Shown piece by piece: positions 1 to 6,863 of a stretch of 11,996 nucleotides of DNA. The stretch covers positions 1-11,996 of the forward strand of contig NZ_CAKVKB010000104.1 in the NCBI RefSeq assembly GCF_934754915.1, given 5' to 3'. A program made the translations under genes and the position numbers. Numbering within the stretch: the stretch's first letter is position 1; each line of letters begins with the position of its first letter. The notes below the pieces were generated by a model that searched no databases, was not told the origin of the DNA, and was given only the letters and a program-made list of their open reading frames with translations. This DNA is from an uncultured Clostridium sp. (GTDB lineage: Bacteria > Bacillota > Clostridia > Clostridiales > Clostridiaceae).

Positions 1-135
1 CTTTAATAGCAAAAGCAGATACATTGAAACAGTAATATTCTTAAAATGTTTATATTTGATTACATTTTAAGTAGCAGCAGCCAGTCCTGCATGGGATTAA
101 AAGAAAAATTTAAAAAATAAATTTTATAAAAAGTG

Positions 136-164
136 TTGACATATATGTAAAAAGATTGTATATT
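136..164 (+). promoter_or_regulatory. Promoter of the S-box/metY unit
   Basis: A perfect -35 hexamer TTGACA (136-141) and a -10 hexamer TATATT (159-164) are separated by 17 nt, the optimal sigma-A spacing. Transcription should start near 171, about 36-40 nt before the riboswitch aptamer. The position directly upstream of an S-box leader makes this the evident promoter for metY. Confidence 0.85.
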
Positions 165-206
165 AATAACATAGTAATTCGCTAAGAATACTTAAAAAGT
201 AAATAG

Positions 207-331
207 TTTTTTATCAAGAAAGACGGAGGGACTGGCCCTGTGATGTCTGGCAACCTGGATGATTTATCATATATATTTTGTTTAAGGTGCTAATTCCTGC
301 AGGTATTTTATTATATCTGAGAGATAAGAAG
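207..331 (+). promoter_or_regulatory. SAM-I (S-box) riboswitch aptamer upstream of metY
   Basis: The conserved S-box core is visible: GGAGGGACTGGCCC at 225-238, GGCAACC at 249-255, and AGGTGCTAATTCCTGCAG at 285-302. P1 closes between 207-215 and 323-331, with TTATC pairing to GATAA at its centre. A P2 helix pairs AGAC near 221-224 with GTCT near 245-248. A P4 helix pairs CAGGTAT with ATATCTG just before the P1 3' strand. The family binds S-adenosylmethionine and ends transcription when SAM is abundant. The P1 3' strand AGATAAG (322-328) can instead pair with CTTATCT (366-372), inside the terminator hairpin, forming an antiterminator. Ligand binding (P1 formed) and read-through are therefore mutually exclusive, which predicts an OFF switch for metY. 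Confidence 0.95.
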
Positions 332-357
332 AAGGTTTTGTGTATTAAGAATATAAT

Positions 358-390
358 GCTGATTTCTTATCTTGAGAAATCAGCTTTTTT
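358..390 (+). terminator. SAM-controlled intrinsic terminator of the metY leader
   Basis: GCTGATTTCT (358-367) pairs perfectly over 10 bp with AGAAATCAGC (375-384) around a 7-nt loop, followed by six T (385-390). The 5' arm and loop overlap the antiterminator strand at 366-372, so this hairpin forms only when the aptamer holds its P1 helix (SAM bound). About 160 nt of leader follow before the metY start codon, with no other element recognised there. Confidence 0.92.
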
Positions 391-549
391 GTTTATAAAA
401 TACATTGATCAAATGAAATTCAGAATCTTGATAAATGCTGAAATAAAAAAGAAAAACAAAGCTGTCATCTTTAAATCATAGTAATATTATCTACTTAGAA
501 TGATTTATAGATGGAAAATTAAAAATATTATAAAATGGGGGCAAAAAAT

Positions 550-1839
550 ATGAGTAGAGAAGAAAGAAAATTAAAATTTGAAACATTACAATTACATGTA
601 GGACAGGAAAAACCAGATCCAGCAACAGATGCAAGAGCAGTACCAATATATCAGACAACATCTTATGTATTCAGAAATAGTGAACATGCAGCAGCAAGAT
701 TTGGATTAGCTGATGCAGGAAATATTTACGGAAGACTAACAAATTCAACTCAGGGAGTTTTTGAAGACAGAGTTGCAGCATTAGAAGGTGGAGTTGCAGG
801 TCTTGCAGTAGCATCAGGTGCAGCAGCAATAACTTATGCAATTGAAAATATAACAAAAGCTGGAGATCACATAGTAGCAGCAAAGACAATCTACGGAGGA
901 TCATACAATCTTTTAGCACACACACTTCCTGCATATGGAGTAACAACAACATTTGTAGATCCAGATGAACCAGAAAATTTTGAAAAAGCAATAAAGGAAA
1001 ATACAAAAGCACTATATATAGAAACACTTGGAAATCCAAATTCAAATGTTATAGATATTGATAAAGTAGCAGAAATTGCACATAAACATAAGATTCCTCT
1101 AATAGTTGATAACACATTTGGAACACCATATCTTTTCAGACCAATAGAACATGGTGCAGATATAGTTGTACATTCAGCAACTAAGTTTATAGGAGGACAT
1201 GGAACATCTCTTGGAGGTGTAATAGTTGATTCAGGTAAATTTGACTGGATTGGTTCAGGAAAATTCCCACAATTAACAGAACCAGACCCAAGCTATCATG
1301 GAATAAAATTTGCTGAAGCAGTAGGTGCAGCAGCATACGTAACAAGAATAAGAGCAATCCTTTTAAGAGATACAGGAGCAACAATAAGTCCATTTAATGC
1401 ATTCTTACTATTACAAGGATTAGAAACATTATCATTAAGAGTTGAAAGACATGTTGAAAATGCATTAAAGGTTGTAGATTTCTTAAAGAATCATCCAAAG
1501 GTTGAAAATGTAAACCATCCATCATTACCAGACAGCAAATACAATGATTTATATAAGAAATACTTCCCAAAGGGAGCAGGTTCAATATTCACATTTGAAA
1601 TTAAAGGTGGAGAAAAAGAAGCAAAAGCATTTATAGATAAATTGGAAATATTCTCATTACTTGCAAATGTAGCTGATGTTAAATCTCTAGTAATACATCC
1701 AGCAAGTACAACACATTCACAGTTAAATGAAGAAGAATTAAAAGAACAGGGAATCAAACCAAATACAATAAGATTATCAATTGGTACTGAACATATTGAT
1801 GATATTATCTATGATTTATCACAAGCTTTTGAGGATTAA
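550..1839 (+). CDS. metY: O-acetylhomoserine sulfhydrylase (O-acetylhomoserine aminocarboxypropyltransferase)
   Basis: This cytosolic PLP enzyme of the Cys/Met metabolism family makes homocysteine from O-acetyl-L-homoserine and sulfide (direct sulfhydrylation), the step before methionine synthase. From the start at 550 the protein has 429 residues, the usual size for MetY. Visible motifs are YGR (60-62), the phosphate-binding SGAAA loop (89-93), VDNTFGTP (186-193, with the PLP-ring aspartate D187), and SATKFIGGHG with the Schiff-base lysine K212. An in-frame ATG lies at 535, but the GGGGG at 537-541 that would serve as ribosome binding site overlaps it and sits 8 nt upstream of the ATG at 550, so 550 is the better start (the longer form would have 434 residues). 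The gene stands alone behind an S-box leader and is closed by a terminator, fitting SAM-repressed methionine synthesis. Cystathionine gamma-synthase relatives share the fold, but they are usually about 380 residues, whereas this length and the QLHVGQ..PDPATDARAVPIYQTTSY start match sulfhydrylases. Confidence 0.95.
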   Translation: MSREERKLKFETLQLHVGQEKPDPATDARAVPIYQTTSYVFRNSEHAAARFGLADAGNIYGRLTNSTQGVFEDRVAALEGGVAGLAVASGAAAITYAIENITKAGDHIVAAKTIYGGSYNLLAHTLPAYGVTTTFVDPDEPENFEKAIKENTKALYIETLGNPNSNVIDIDKVAEIAHKHKIPLIVDNTFGTPYLFRPIEHGADIVVHSATKFIGGHGTSLGGVIVDSGKFDWIGSGKFPQLTEPDPSYHGIKFAEAVGAAAYVTRIRAILLRDTGATISPFNAFLLLQGLETLSLRVERHVENALKVVDFLKNHPKVENVNHPSLPDSKYNDLYKKYFPKGAGSIFTFEIKGGEKEAKAFIDKLEIFSLLANVADVKSLVIHPASTTHSQLNEEELKEQGIKPNTIRLSIGTEHIDDIIYDLSQAFED

Positions 1840-1933
1840 TTTTTTCAAAACAATATTTGAATGAATAATTATTAAAAAAATGTATATAATATATGAATAA
1901 GAATAATCTTAATAAGTGATAATTAACCTAAAG

Positions 1934-1967
1934 AAAGATTGAGCATCATTATGCTTAATCTTTTTTT
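1934..1967 (+). terminator. Intrinsic terminator after metY
   Basis: AAAGATTGAGCAT (1934-1946) pairs with ATGCTTAATCTTT (1951-1963) over 13 bp with one G-U pair and a CATT tetraloop. It runs into a tract of seven T ending at 1967. This is a strong rho-independent terminator closing the metY unit about 95 nt after the stop codon. Confidence 0.92.
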
Positions 1968-2090
1968 GTACAGGGAATTATAGAATTTTTGAAAACTCAA
2001 ATTTAGTGATATCAATGGATTGTAAGAGGTATGGAGCTACTAAAATGTTATCCACAAAGCAGGTGTGGTGTAGACACTTTTTTATACTTT

Positions 2091-2203
2091 ATTGTAAATT
2101 GTCAATTATATATTCCAGTAATAAAACCACATAATAATTAAAGAAATCTTGAAAAGATTTCACCATTCATTGTCAATTGTCCATTGTACATTGTTAATTG
2201 AAA
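2091..2203 (+). repeat. Dispersed intergenic repeat, copy A (7-nt period tract)
   Basis: ATTGT recurs at exactly 7-nt intervals (2169, 2176, 2183, 2190, then ATTGA at 2197), giving units of the type ATTGTNA. Two more units precede at 2091-2104. Between them lies a module with AAAGAAATCTT starting at 2140, exactly 29 nt before the first unit. GAAATCTT and AAGATTTC (2143-2150, 2154-2161) form an 8-bp stem with a 3-nt loop. A 22-nt stretch at 2130-2151 is identical to 8761-8782 (copy D). Function is unknown. Confidence 0.7.
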
Positions 2204-2338
2204 TATATTGCTGATTGAAATCTATAATAAATAAAATTATAAAAGAGAAAATATATGATAATACTAAATAATATTATGGTAGAAAATATACATGAAGAAT
2301 GATTAATGTGGTAGTATATAGATATAAAGCAATATTAA

Positions 2339-2415
2339 ATATATGTTCTAAATAATAAAACAAAATAATAATTAAAAAATATTTAAGAGATTTTATTATT
2401 AATTGTTAATTGGAA
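2339..2415 (+). repeat. Dispersed intergenic repeat, copy B (degenerate)
   Basis: This copy shares ATATATGTTC and AATAATTA blocks with copy D, and ends in three 7-nt units ATTATTA, ATTGTTA, ATTGGAA (2395-2415). The middle part is about 8 nt shorter and more diverged than in copies A, C and D. It has the same orientation as the others. Confidence 0.5.
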
Positions 2416-2471
2416 TATATAAATTGCATTTGTATATGGAGTGCATATAACTATTTTAGCAAAATTATAAA

Positions 2472-2507
2472 AATTTATAATTATAATTATAATTATAATT
2501 ATAAATT
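2472..2507. repeat. Perfect 36-bp palindrome containing five tandem TTATAA units
   Basis: Five exact TTATAA hexamers run from 2475 to 2504, and flanking AAT/ATT bases extend the perfect dyad to 2472-2507. Because TTATAA is itself palindromic, the tract can extrude or fold as an all-A/T hairpin. Shorter matching arms ATTTTAG (2453-2459) and CTAAAAT (2508-2514) lie just outside. Confidence 0.85.
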
Positions 2508-2670
2508 CTAAAATCCTCATTATATTGAGGGCGGTGCTTCAAAGTAGTTCCTAATATGTAGTATCTTTGTATTTATAAGGTTAAGAAGAAACTAATACTG
2601 TAGTAGTTTTCAAAAAATAAGTACAAGATAAAACAACTTTATGAAAAATAGGAAAGAGAGGAAAGTTATT

Positions 2671-4869
2671 ATGGGAATAAAACAAACATTAGTCCGTTTT
2701 ATGAAAGAATCGGCATATAGTCCTATGACTTTAGAAGAATTATCAGCTATATTTGATATAAAACAAAATGAATATAATGCATTTAAAAAGACACTAAGAA
2801 TTATGGAACGTGAAGGTCTTATAATGAGAACCAAAAAAGATAGATTTATGATAGCTGATTTGGAAATTGGAAATCATAATAAATTAAAAGAAAATTTAGT
2901 TGTAGGGACTTTACAGGCTCATGCAAAAGGATTTGGTTTCCTTATTCCAGAAGATGAGGGAGAAAAAGATGTATTTATTCCAAGTAACTGTATGAAGGGT
3001 GCTATTAATGGAGATAAGATATCTGTAAAAATTACAAGAGAAGATACAAATACCAGAAAAAGAGAAGGGGAAGTTGTAGAGATACTAGAGAGAAATACTA
3101 CTACAGTAGTTGGAGTTTATGAAGATTCGAAGAATTTTGGATTTGTTATTTCTGAAGATACAAGAATATCTAGAGATATATATATTCCTAAGAGAGACAG
3201 AAATGGAGCTCAGGATGGTGATGTGGTTACAGTAAAAATAACTAAGTGGCCAGAAGGAAATAGAAAGCCTGAAGGAGTTGTAACTGAAATATTAGGTAAA
3301 AAGGGAGATAGGGGAATTGATATTCTAATAGTAATAAAGAAGCTAGGGCTTCCTGAGGATTTTAATGCAAAAGTATTAAAATACGCTGAAGGTATTTCCG
3401 AGGAAATAGATAAGAGTGAATATAAGGGAAGAAGAGACTTAAGAGATGTGAAAATGGTGACAATTGATGGTGAAGATGCAAAGGATTTAGATGATGCTGT
3501 ATCAATTGAAAAATTACCTAATGGAAATTATAAATTAGGAGTCCATATTGCTGATGTTTCTCATTATGTGCGCGAAAATAATCCATTAGATAAAGAAGCA
3601 TTTAAGAGAGCTACATCAGTATATTTAATAGATAGAGTTATACCAATGCTTCCTAAAAAATTATCAAATGGAATATGTTCTTTAAATCCTAAAGTAGATA
3701 GATTGACTTTATCATGTTTAATGGAAATAGATCATAAAGGTAAAGTTGTTGATCATGAAATAGTAGAATCAGTTATAAGAACTAATGAAAGAATGACATA
3801 TACTGATGTTACAAAAATTCTTGAGGGTAATGATTCAGAACTTATGAAAAGATATGATTATCTTATAGATGATTTCAGAACTATGGAAGAACTTTGTAAA
3901 ATATTGAGAGCAAAAAGAATAAAAAGAGGAGCTATTGATTTTGAAATAGCTGAAGCTAAAATTGTATTGAATGAACTAGGAAAACCTATCGAAATAAAAC
4001 CTTATGATAGAGCAATTGCCAATAGAATAATTGAAGAATTTATGCTTGTTGCAAATGAAACTGTTGCAGAGCATATGTTCTGGACACATATTCCTTTTGT
4101 ATATAGAATTCATGAAAATCCTGATGAAGAAAAATTAACTAAATTTAAAGAATTTATATATAATTTAGGATACACAATTAACTGGACTGATGAAATAAGA
4201 CCAAAAACTCTTCAAGAAATAATAGAAAAAGTTAAAGGAAAAAGTGAAGAAACAGTAGTAAATACTTTATTGTTACGTTCTATGATGCAGGCAAGATATG
4301 CTCCAGAATGTACAGGACATTTTGGATTAGCAGCCCAGTATTATTGTCATTTTACTTCACCAATAAGAAGATATCCAGATTTACAGATTCATAGAATAAT
4401 AAAAGAATACCTTCATGGTGAAATAGATGAAAAGAGAACCAATAAATTAAAAAATATCGTTGGTCATGCTGCTAAACAATCATCAGAAATGGAAAGAAAA
4501 GCACAAGATGCAGAAAGAGAAGTTGATGATTTAAAGAAAGCTGAGTATATGCAGGATAGAATTGGTGAAGAATTTGAAGGAGTGATTTCTTCAGTAACTT
4601 CATTTGGTGTATTTGTGGAATTGCCAAATACAATAGAAGGGTTAGTTCATATTACTGATTTAGATGATGATTACTATATTTTTGAGGAAAATCATTTGAG
4701 ATTAATAGGAGAAAGAACCAAAAAAGTTTATAAGCTTGGTGATAAAGTTATTGTAGAATGTGTTCATGTTGATATGCCTAATAAGGAAATATTCTTTAAA
4801 ATAATTGAAAGTCCTGAAAATGAAGAAAATTCAGAAACTAGAGATGATAAAAAGATAGAAATTAAATGA
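2671..4869 (+). CDS. rnr: Ribonuclease R (3'-5' exoribonuclease, RNB family)
   Basis: RNase R degrades structured RNA processively from the 3' end. It works in RNA quality control, including decay of nonstop mRNAs during trans-translation with SmpB-tmRNA. From the chosen start the protein has 732 residues, within the family range. Domains in order are an N-terminal winged-helix (about 1-60), two cold-shock/OB domains (about 75-215), the RNB catalytic domain (about 250-580) and an S1 RNA-binding domain (about 634-712), followed by a charged tail. The metal-binding signature IDGEDAKDLDDAV (265-277) supplies the acidic set D266, D272, D274 and D275. The substrate-positioning motif HFTSPIRRYPDL lies at 560-571. 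An ATG at 2641 would add 10 residues but has no ribosome binding site, whereas AGAGG (2657-2661) lies 9 nt before 2671. smpB follows 158 nt downstream, a common clostridial pairing. Confidence 0.95.
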   Translation: MGIKQTLVRFMKESAYSPMTLEELSAIFDIKQNEYNAFKKTLRIMEREGLIMRTKKDRFMIADLEIGNHNKLKENLVVGTLQAHAKGFGFLIPEDEGEKDVFIPSNCMKGAINGDKISVKITREDTNTRKREGEVVEILERNTTTVVGVYEDSKNFGFVISEDTRISRDIYIPKRDRNGAQDGDVVTVKITKWPEGNRKPEGVVTEILGKKGDRGIDILIVIKKLGLPEDFNAKVLKYAEGISEEIDKSEYKGRRDLRDVKMVTIDGEDAKDLDDAVSIEKLPNGNYKLGVHIADVSHYVRENNPLDKEAFKRATSVYLIDRVIPMLPKKLSNGICSLNPKVDRLTLSCLMEIDHKGKVVDHEIVESVIRTNERMTYTDVTKILEGNDSELMKRYDYLIDDFRTMEELCKILRAKRIKRGAIDFEIAEAKIVLNELGKPIEIKPYDRAIANRIIEEFMLVANETVAEHMFWTHIPFVYRIHENPDEEKLTKFKEFIYNLGYTINWTDEIRPKTLQEIIEKVKGKSEETVVNTLLLRSMMQARYAPECTGHFGLAAQYYCHFTSPIRRYPDLQIHRIIKEYLHGEIDEKRTNKLKNIVGHAAKQSSEMERKAQDAEREVDDLKKAEYMQDRIGEEFEGVISSVTSFGVFVELPNTIEGLVHITDLDDDYYIFEENHLRLIGERTKKVYKLGDKVIVECVHVDMPNKEIFFKIIESPENEENSETRDDKKIEIK

Positions 4870-4931
4870 AGGCGATTGATTTATGATAGAAAAGCTTTGA
4901 GAAGTGGTAATAAGTCATAACACATATAATA

Positions 4932-4970
4932 AAATGTCAAGTGAATCTATTATAGGTTTGCTTGATATTT
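4932..4970. terminator. Long hairpin between rnr and smpB (possible terminator or regulatory structure)
   Basis: The arms 4932-4948 and 4954-4970 can form 17 bp including G-U pairs around a 5-nt loop ATTAT. No proper T tract follows on the + strand (only TTTGTGT), so termination would be inefficient. The 3' arm contains TTGCTT (4958-4963), the likely -35 element of smpB, so the structure could also be an operator or an attenuator separating rnr from smpB. Confidence 0.45.
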
Positions 4971-4986
4971 GTGTAATTAGTATAAT
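4958..4986 (+). promoter_or_regulatory. Probable smpB promoter
   Basis: TTGCTT (4958-4963) and a perfect TATAAT (4981-4986) are spaced by 17 nt. Transcription would start near 4993, about 35 nt before the smpB start codon. This suggests smpB can be expressed separately from rnr. Confidence 0.65.
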
Positions 4987-5027
4987 ATAATTTAGACTAG
5001 AAATATAACCATAGTAGGTGAGTAAAA

Positions 5028-5498
5028 ATGGTAAGAAAAAAGAATCAGAATTCTTTAGCTGAAAATAGGAAAGCAAGACATGATTATTTTGTTGAAGAAG
5101 CAATGGAAGCTGGTCTTGTGCTTGTAGGAACAGAAGTTAAATCTATACGAAGAGGAAGAGTTAATCTAAAAGATTGTTATGCAGATATTTATAATGGAGA
5201 AGTATTTATAAAAAATATGCATATTTCTCCATATGAGCAAGGAAATATATTTAATGTAGATCCTTTAAGAGAGAGAAAATTACTTCTTCATAAGGATGAA
5301 ATAAGACGACTTGATGGGTTGGTTTCAAGGGACGGATATACATTGATTCCATTGTCATTATATCTTAAGGAAGGAAAAGTCAAAGTAGCTCTTGGAGTTT
5401 GTAAAGGTAAGAAAAACTATGATAAGAGAGATGCTATGATTGAAAAGGCTCAAAAGAGAGATATTGATAGAGCTATGAAAGAAAGAAATAGATATTAG
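5028..5498 (+). CDS. smpB: SsrA (tmRNA)-binding protein SmpB
   Basis: SmpB binds tmRNA and delivers it to ribosomes stalled at the 3' end of broken mRNA, so that the nascent chain is tagged and the ribosome freed. The 156-residue length is typical. Visible signatures are the N-terminal NRKARHDYF (13-21), the core GTEVKSIRRGRVNLKDCY (34-51) of the oligonucleotide-binding barrel, HISPYEQGN (65-73) and DPLRERKLLLH (78-88). The C-terminal tail GKKNYDKRDAMIEKAQKRDIDRAMK is basic and becomes helical in the mRNA channel. AGGTGA (5016-5021) lies 6 nt before the ATG. The gene sits 158 nt after rnr, whose product degrades the mRNAs released by trans-translation. The tmRNA gene itself is not seen between smpB and the next promoter, and no intrinsic terminator follows smpB. 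Confidence 0.97.
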   Translation: MVRKKNQNSLAENRKARHDYFVEEAMEAGLVLVGTEVKSIRRGRVNLKDCYADIYNGEVFIKNMHISPYEQGNIFNVDPLRERKLLLHKDEIRRLDGLVSRDGYTLIPLSLYLKEGKVKVALGVCKGKKNYDKRDAMIEKAQKRDIDRAMKERNRY

Positions 5499-5554
5499 TA
5501 AAATATTAGAAATGTTGTTATCTTAATAAAATGAATAAAATTTTGCAAAATCTA

Positions 5555-5583
5555 TTGACACATGAAAAAATGATAATTATAAT
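5555..5583 (+). promoter_or_regulatory. Consensus promoter of the S-box/metNIQ operon
   Basis: TTGACA (5555-5560) and TATAAT (5578-5583) both match the sigma-A consensus exactly and are spaced by the ideal 17 nt. Transcription should start near 5590, about 26 nt before the aptamer. Such a strong constitutive promoter fits control by downstream termination rather than by initiation. Confidence 0.92.
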
Positions 5584-5615
5584 ATACAATATAAACTAAA
5601 TTAAATAATTTGATG

Positions 5616-5729
5616 TCTTATCAAGAGTGGCGGAGGGACTGGCCCTGTGAAGCCCAGCAACCGATAAATTAGTTCATTTACTAATATGTACGGTGCTAAT
5701 TCCTGCAGCTTTTTAGCTGGTAGATGAGA
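5616..5729 (+). promoter_or_regulatory. SAM-I (S-box) riboswitch aptamer upstream of metNIQ
   Basis: The same conserved core as the metY leader is present: CGGAGGGACTGGCCCTGTGA (5631-5650), GCAACC (5657-5662), and CGGTGCTAATTCCTGCAG (5691-5708). P1 pairs TCTTATC (5616-5622) with GATGAGA (5723-5729). P3 is closed by ACCG/CGGT with an inner ATTAG/CTAAT stem, and P4 is CAGCT-TTTT-AGCTG (5707-5720). P2 uses different bases from the metY copy (TGGC/GCCCA instead of AGAC/GTCT), a covariation that supports real RNA structure. The antiterminator pairs 5727-5737 with 5763-5773 over 11 bp. It uses the last three bases of the P1 3' strand and takes CTCT from the terminator arm. Confidence 0.96.
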
Positions 5730-5752
5730 GAGTAAATAACAAGTGTTTTTTC

Positions 5753-5788
5753 GCGCTGGGAAATTTATTCTCTAGCGCTTTTTGTTTT
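5753..5788 (+). terminator. SAM-controlled intrinsic terminator of the metNIQ leader
   Basis: GCGCTGGG (5753-5760) pairs with TCTAGCGC (5771-5778), GCGCT/AGCGC being exact and the inner three pairs including G-U. The loop is 10 nt. Five T, a G and four more T follow (5779-5788). The inner part of the 3' arm is shared with the antiterminator, so only the SAM-bound leader should terminate here. Confidence 0.9.
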
Positions 5789-5831
5789 GGTTATCGCGAT
5801 ACTATAACAAAAAATTGAGGAGGAAAAAAGT

Positions 5832-6863
5832 TTGCTAAATATAGAGAAAACAATAGAAAAAGAAAATACTGCAGAAAACAAAACAACAGCTAAATTAGCA
5901 GTTGAAATAAAAAATGTAGTAAAAAATTTTGGAAATGTTAAAGTGATAAAGGATGTATCACTTTCTATAAATGAAGGTGAAATTTATGGAATAATAGGTC
6001 ATAGTGGTGCAGGTAAATCTACATTGCTTAGATGTATAAATGGTCTTGAATCTTATAATGGAGGATCTGTAAATGTAATGGGGAAAGAAGTTTCTACATT
6101 AAAAGATTCAGAACTTAGAGTATTCAGAAAAGAATTGGGTATGATATTTCAAAACTTTAATTTATTACAGAGAAAAAATGTTTTCGATAATGTAGCACTT
6201 CCTCTTGAAGTGTGGGGGTATGATAAAAACGCAATTAAAGAAAAAGTATTAAAATTACTTAAGTTAGTTGGTCTAGAAGACAAAAAAAGCAGAAAACCAT
6301 CAGAGTTAAGTGGTGGACAGAAGCAGAGAGTAGCAATAGCAAGAGCATTAGCATTAGATCCAAAAATTTTGCTTTGTGATGAAGCAACATCAGCATTGGA
6401 TCCAAAAACAACAAAGGACATTTTGCAATTACTTTTAAGAATAAATAAAGAATTAGGATTAACAATAATAATTGTTACACATCAGATGGAAGTTATTAAA
6501 GAAGTATGTGAGAGAGTTGCATTATTAGATGGTGGAGAAATCTGTGCTGAAGGTAGAGCAGAAGATTTATTTTTAAAACCAGGAAAATCATTGAAGAAGT
6601 TTTTGGGGGAAGAGGAAGAAGAAAATCTGCCAGATACAGGAATAAATATAAAATTATATTTTCCAAGCAATTCATCAGAAAATGCACTTATAACCAGAAT
6701 GTCTAGAGAGCTTGGAATAGATTTTTCAATAGTATGGGGTAAGCTTGAAAAATTTAGAGACCAAGTATTAGGGGGATTAGTAATAAATATAGATGAAAAA
6801 GACAAAGATAAAGTTTTAAAATATCTTGAAGATAAAGATATTTTATTGGAGGTGCTTGAATAA
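5832..6863 (+). CDS. metN: Methionine ABC transporter, ATP-binding protein MetN
   Basis: MetN is the ATPase of the MetNIQ importer for D- and L-methionine and acts on the inner face of the membrane with MetI. The 343-residue protein carries the Walker A motif GHSGAGKST (56-64), Q-loop Q107, ABC signature LSGGQ (159-163), Walker B ILLCDE (179-184) and switch histidine H217. A C-terminal NIL/ACT-like domain (about 268-343) senses methionine and inhibits transport in characterised homologues. The start is TTG with GAGGAGG (5817-5823) 8 nt upstream. No other usable in-frame start was found before the conserved VEIKNVVKNFG (24-34). This leaves a polar, Lys/Glu-rich N-terminal extension of about 22 residues compared with E. 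coli MetN. The S-box leader directly upstream and metI overlapping downstream fix the substrate as methionine. Confidence 0.95.
   Translation: MLNIEKTIEKENTAENKTTAKLAVEIKNVVKNFGNVKVIKDVSLSINEGEIYGIIGHSGAGKSTLLRCINGLESYNGGSVNVMGKEVSTLKDSELRVFRKELGMIFQNFNLLQRKNVFDNVALPLEVWGYDKNAIKEKVLKLLKLVGLEDKKSRKPSELSGGQKQRVAIARALALDPKILLCDEATSALDPKTTKDILQLLLRINKELGLTIIIVTHQMEVIKEVCERVALLDGGEICAEGRAEDLFLKPGKSLKKFLGEEEEENLPDTGINIKLYFPSNSSENALITRMSRELGIDFSIVWGKLEKFRDQVLGGLVINIDEKDKDKVLKYLEDKDILLEVLE

Larger units (their letters stand above)
1968..2670. other. Long non-coding AT-rich intergenic stretch between metY and rnr
   Basis: About 700 nt carry no convincing gene in any frame. They hold a DnaA-box match (2048-2056) and a weak terminator-like hairpin (AGGTGT 2061-2066 with ACACTT 2074-2079, then T to 2083). 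They also hold two copies of a dispersed repeat (near 2091-2203 and 2339-2415), a TTATAA palindrome (2472-2507), a short CCTCA/TGAGG hairpin (2515-2530), and an imperfect dyad (2589-2609) just before rnr. No clear promoter for rnr could be assigned. The neighbour secG, often found upstream of rnr in Firmicutes, is not here. Confidence 0.7.

Noticed and set aside
3..35. Possible 3' end of an upstream gene (LIAKADTLKQ then TAA)
   Set aside because: Only ten codons are in the window. The codon choice fits the organism, but nothing distinguishes it from a chance frame, so no feature is called. A real gene could end here.
278..481. Open frame of 67 codons on the + strand
   Set aside because: It overlaps the SAM aptamer and the terminator hairpin, has no ribosome binding site, and its sequence is what AT-rich leader RNA gives by chance.
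671..1045. Leu-rich 124-codon frame on the - strand inside metY, with similar frames at 891-1115, 1187-1393, 1394-1585 and 1491-1757
   Set aside because: These are antisense shadows created by the A-rich codon use of metY. They have low-complexity composition and no ribosome binding sites.
2061..2083. AGGTGT/ACACTT hairpin plus six T as a second metY terminator
   Set aside because: The stem is only 6 bp with one G-U pair and a 7-nt loop, and a much stronger terminator already ends the unit at 1967, so it is mentioned only within the intergenic description.
2091..2203. CRISPR array
   Set aside because: The repeats have a 7-nt period without spacers of constant length, and no cas genes are present.
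2610..2834. 74-codon - strand frame across the rnr start
   Set aside because: It is a hydrophobic low-complexity shadow overlapping the well-supported rnr reading frame, with no promoter or ribosome binding site.
4915..5103. 62-codon - strand frame over the rnr-smpB spacer
   Set aside because: It runs into smpB, has no ribosome binding site, and resembles no protein I know.
5540..5551. ATTTTGCAAAAT palindrome as a smpB terminator
   Set aside because: A 12-nt palindrome without a loop or T tract cannot act as an intrinsic terminator. It may be incidental next to the metNIQ -35 element.
5499..5554. tmRNA (ssrA) gene expected near smpB
   Set aside because: The gap between smpB and the metNIQ promoter is under 60 nt, far too short for a tmRNA of about 350 nt, and no tRNA-like ends were seen elsewhere in the window.
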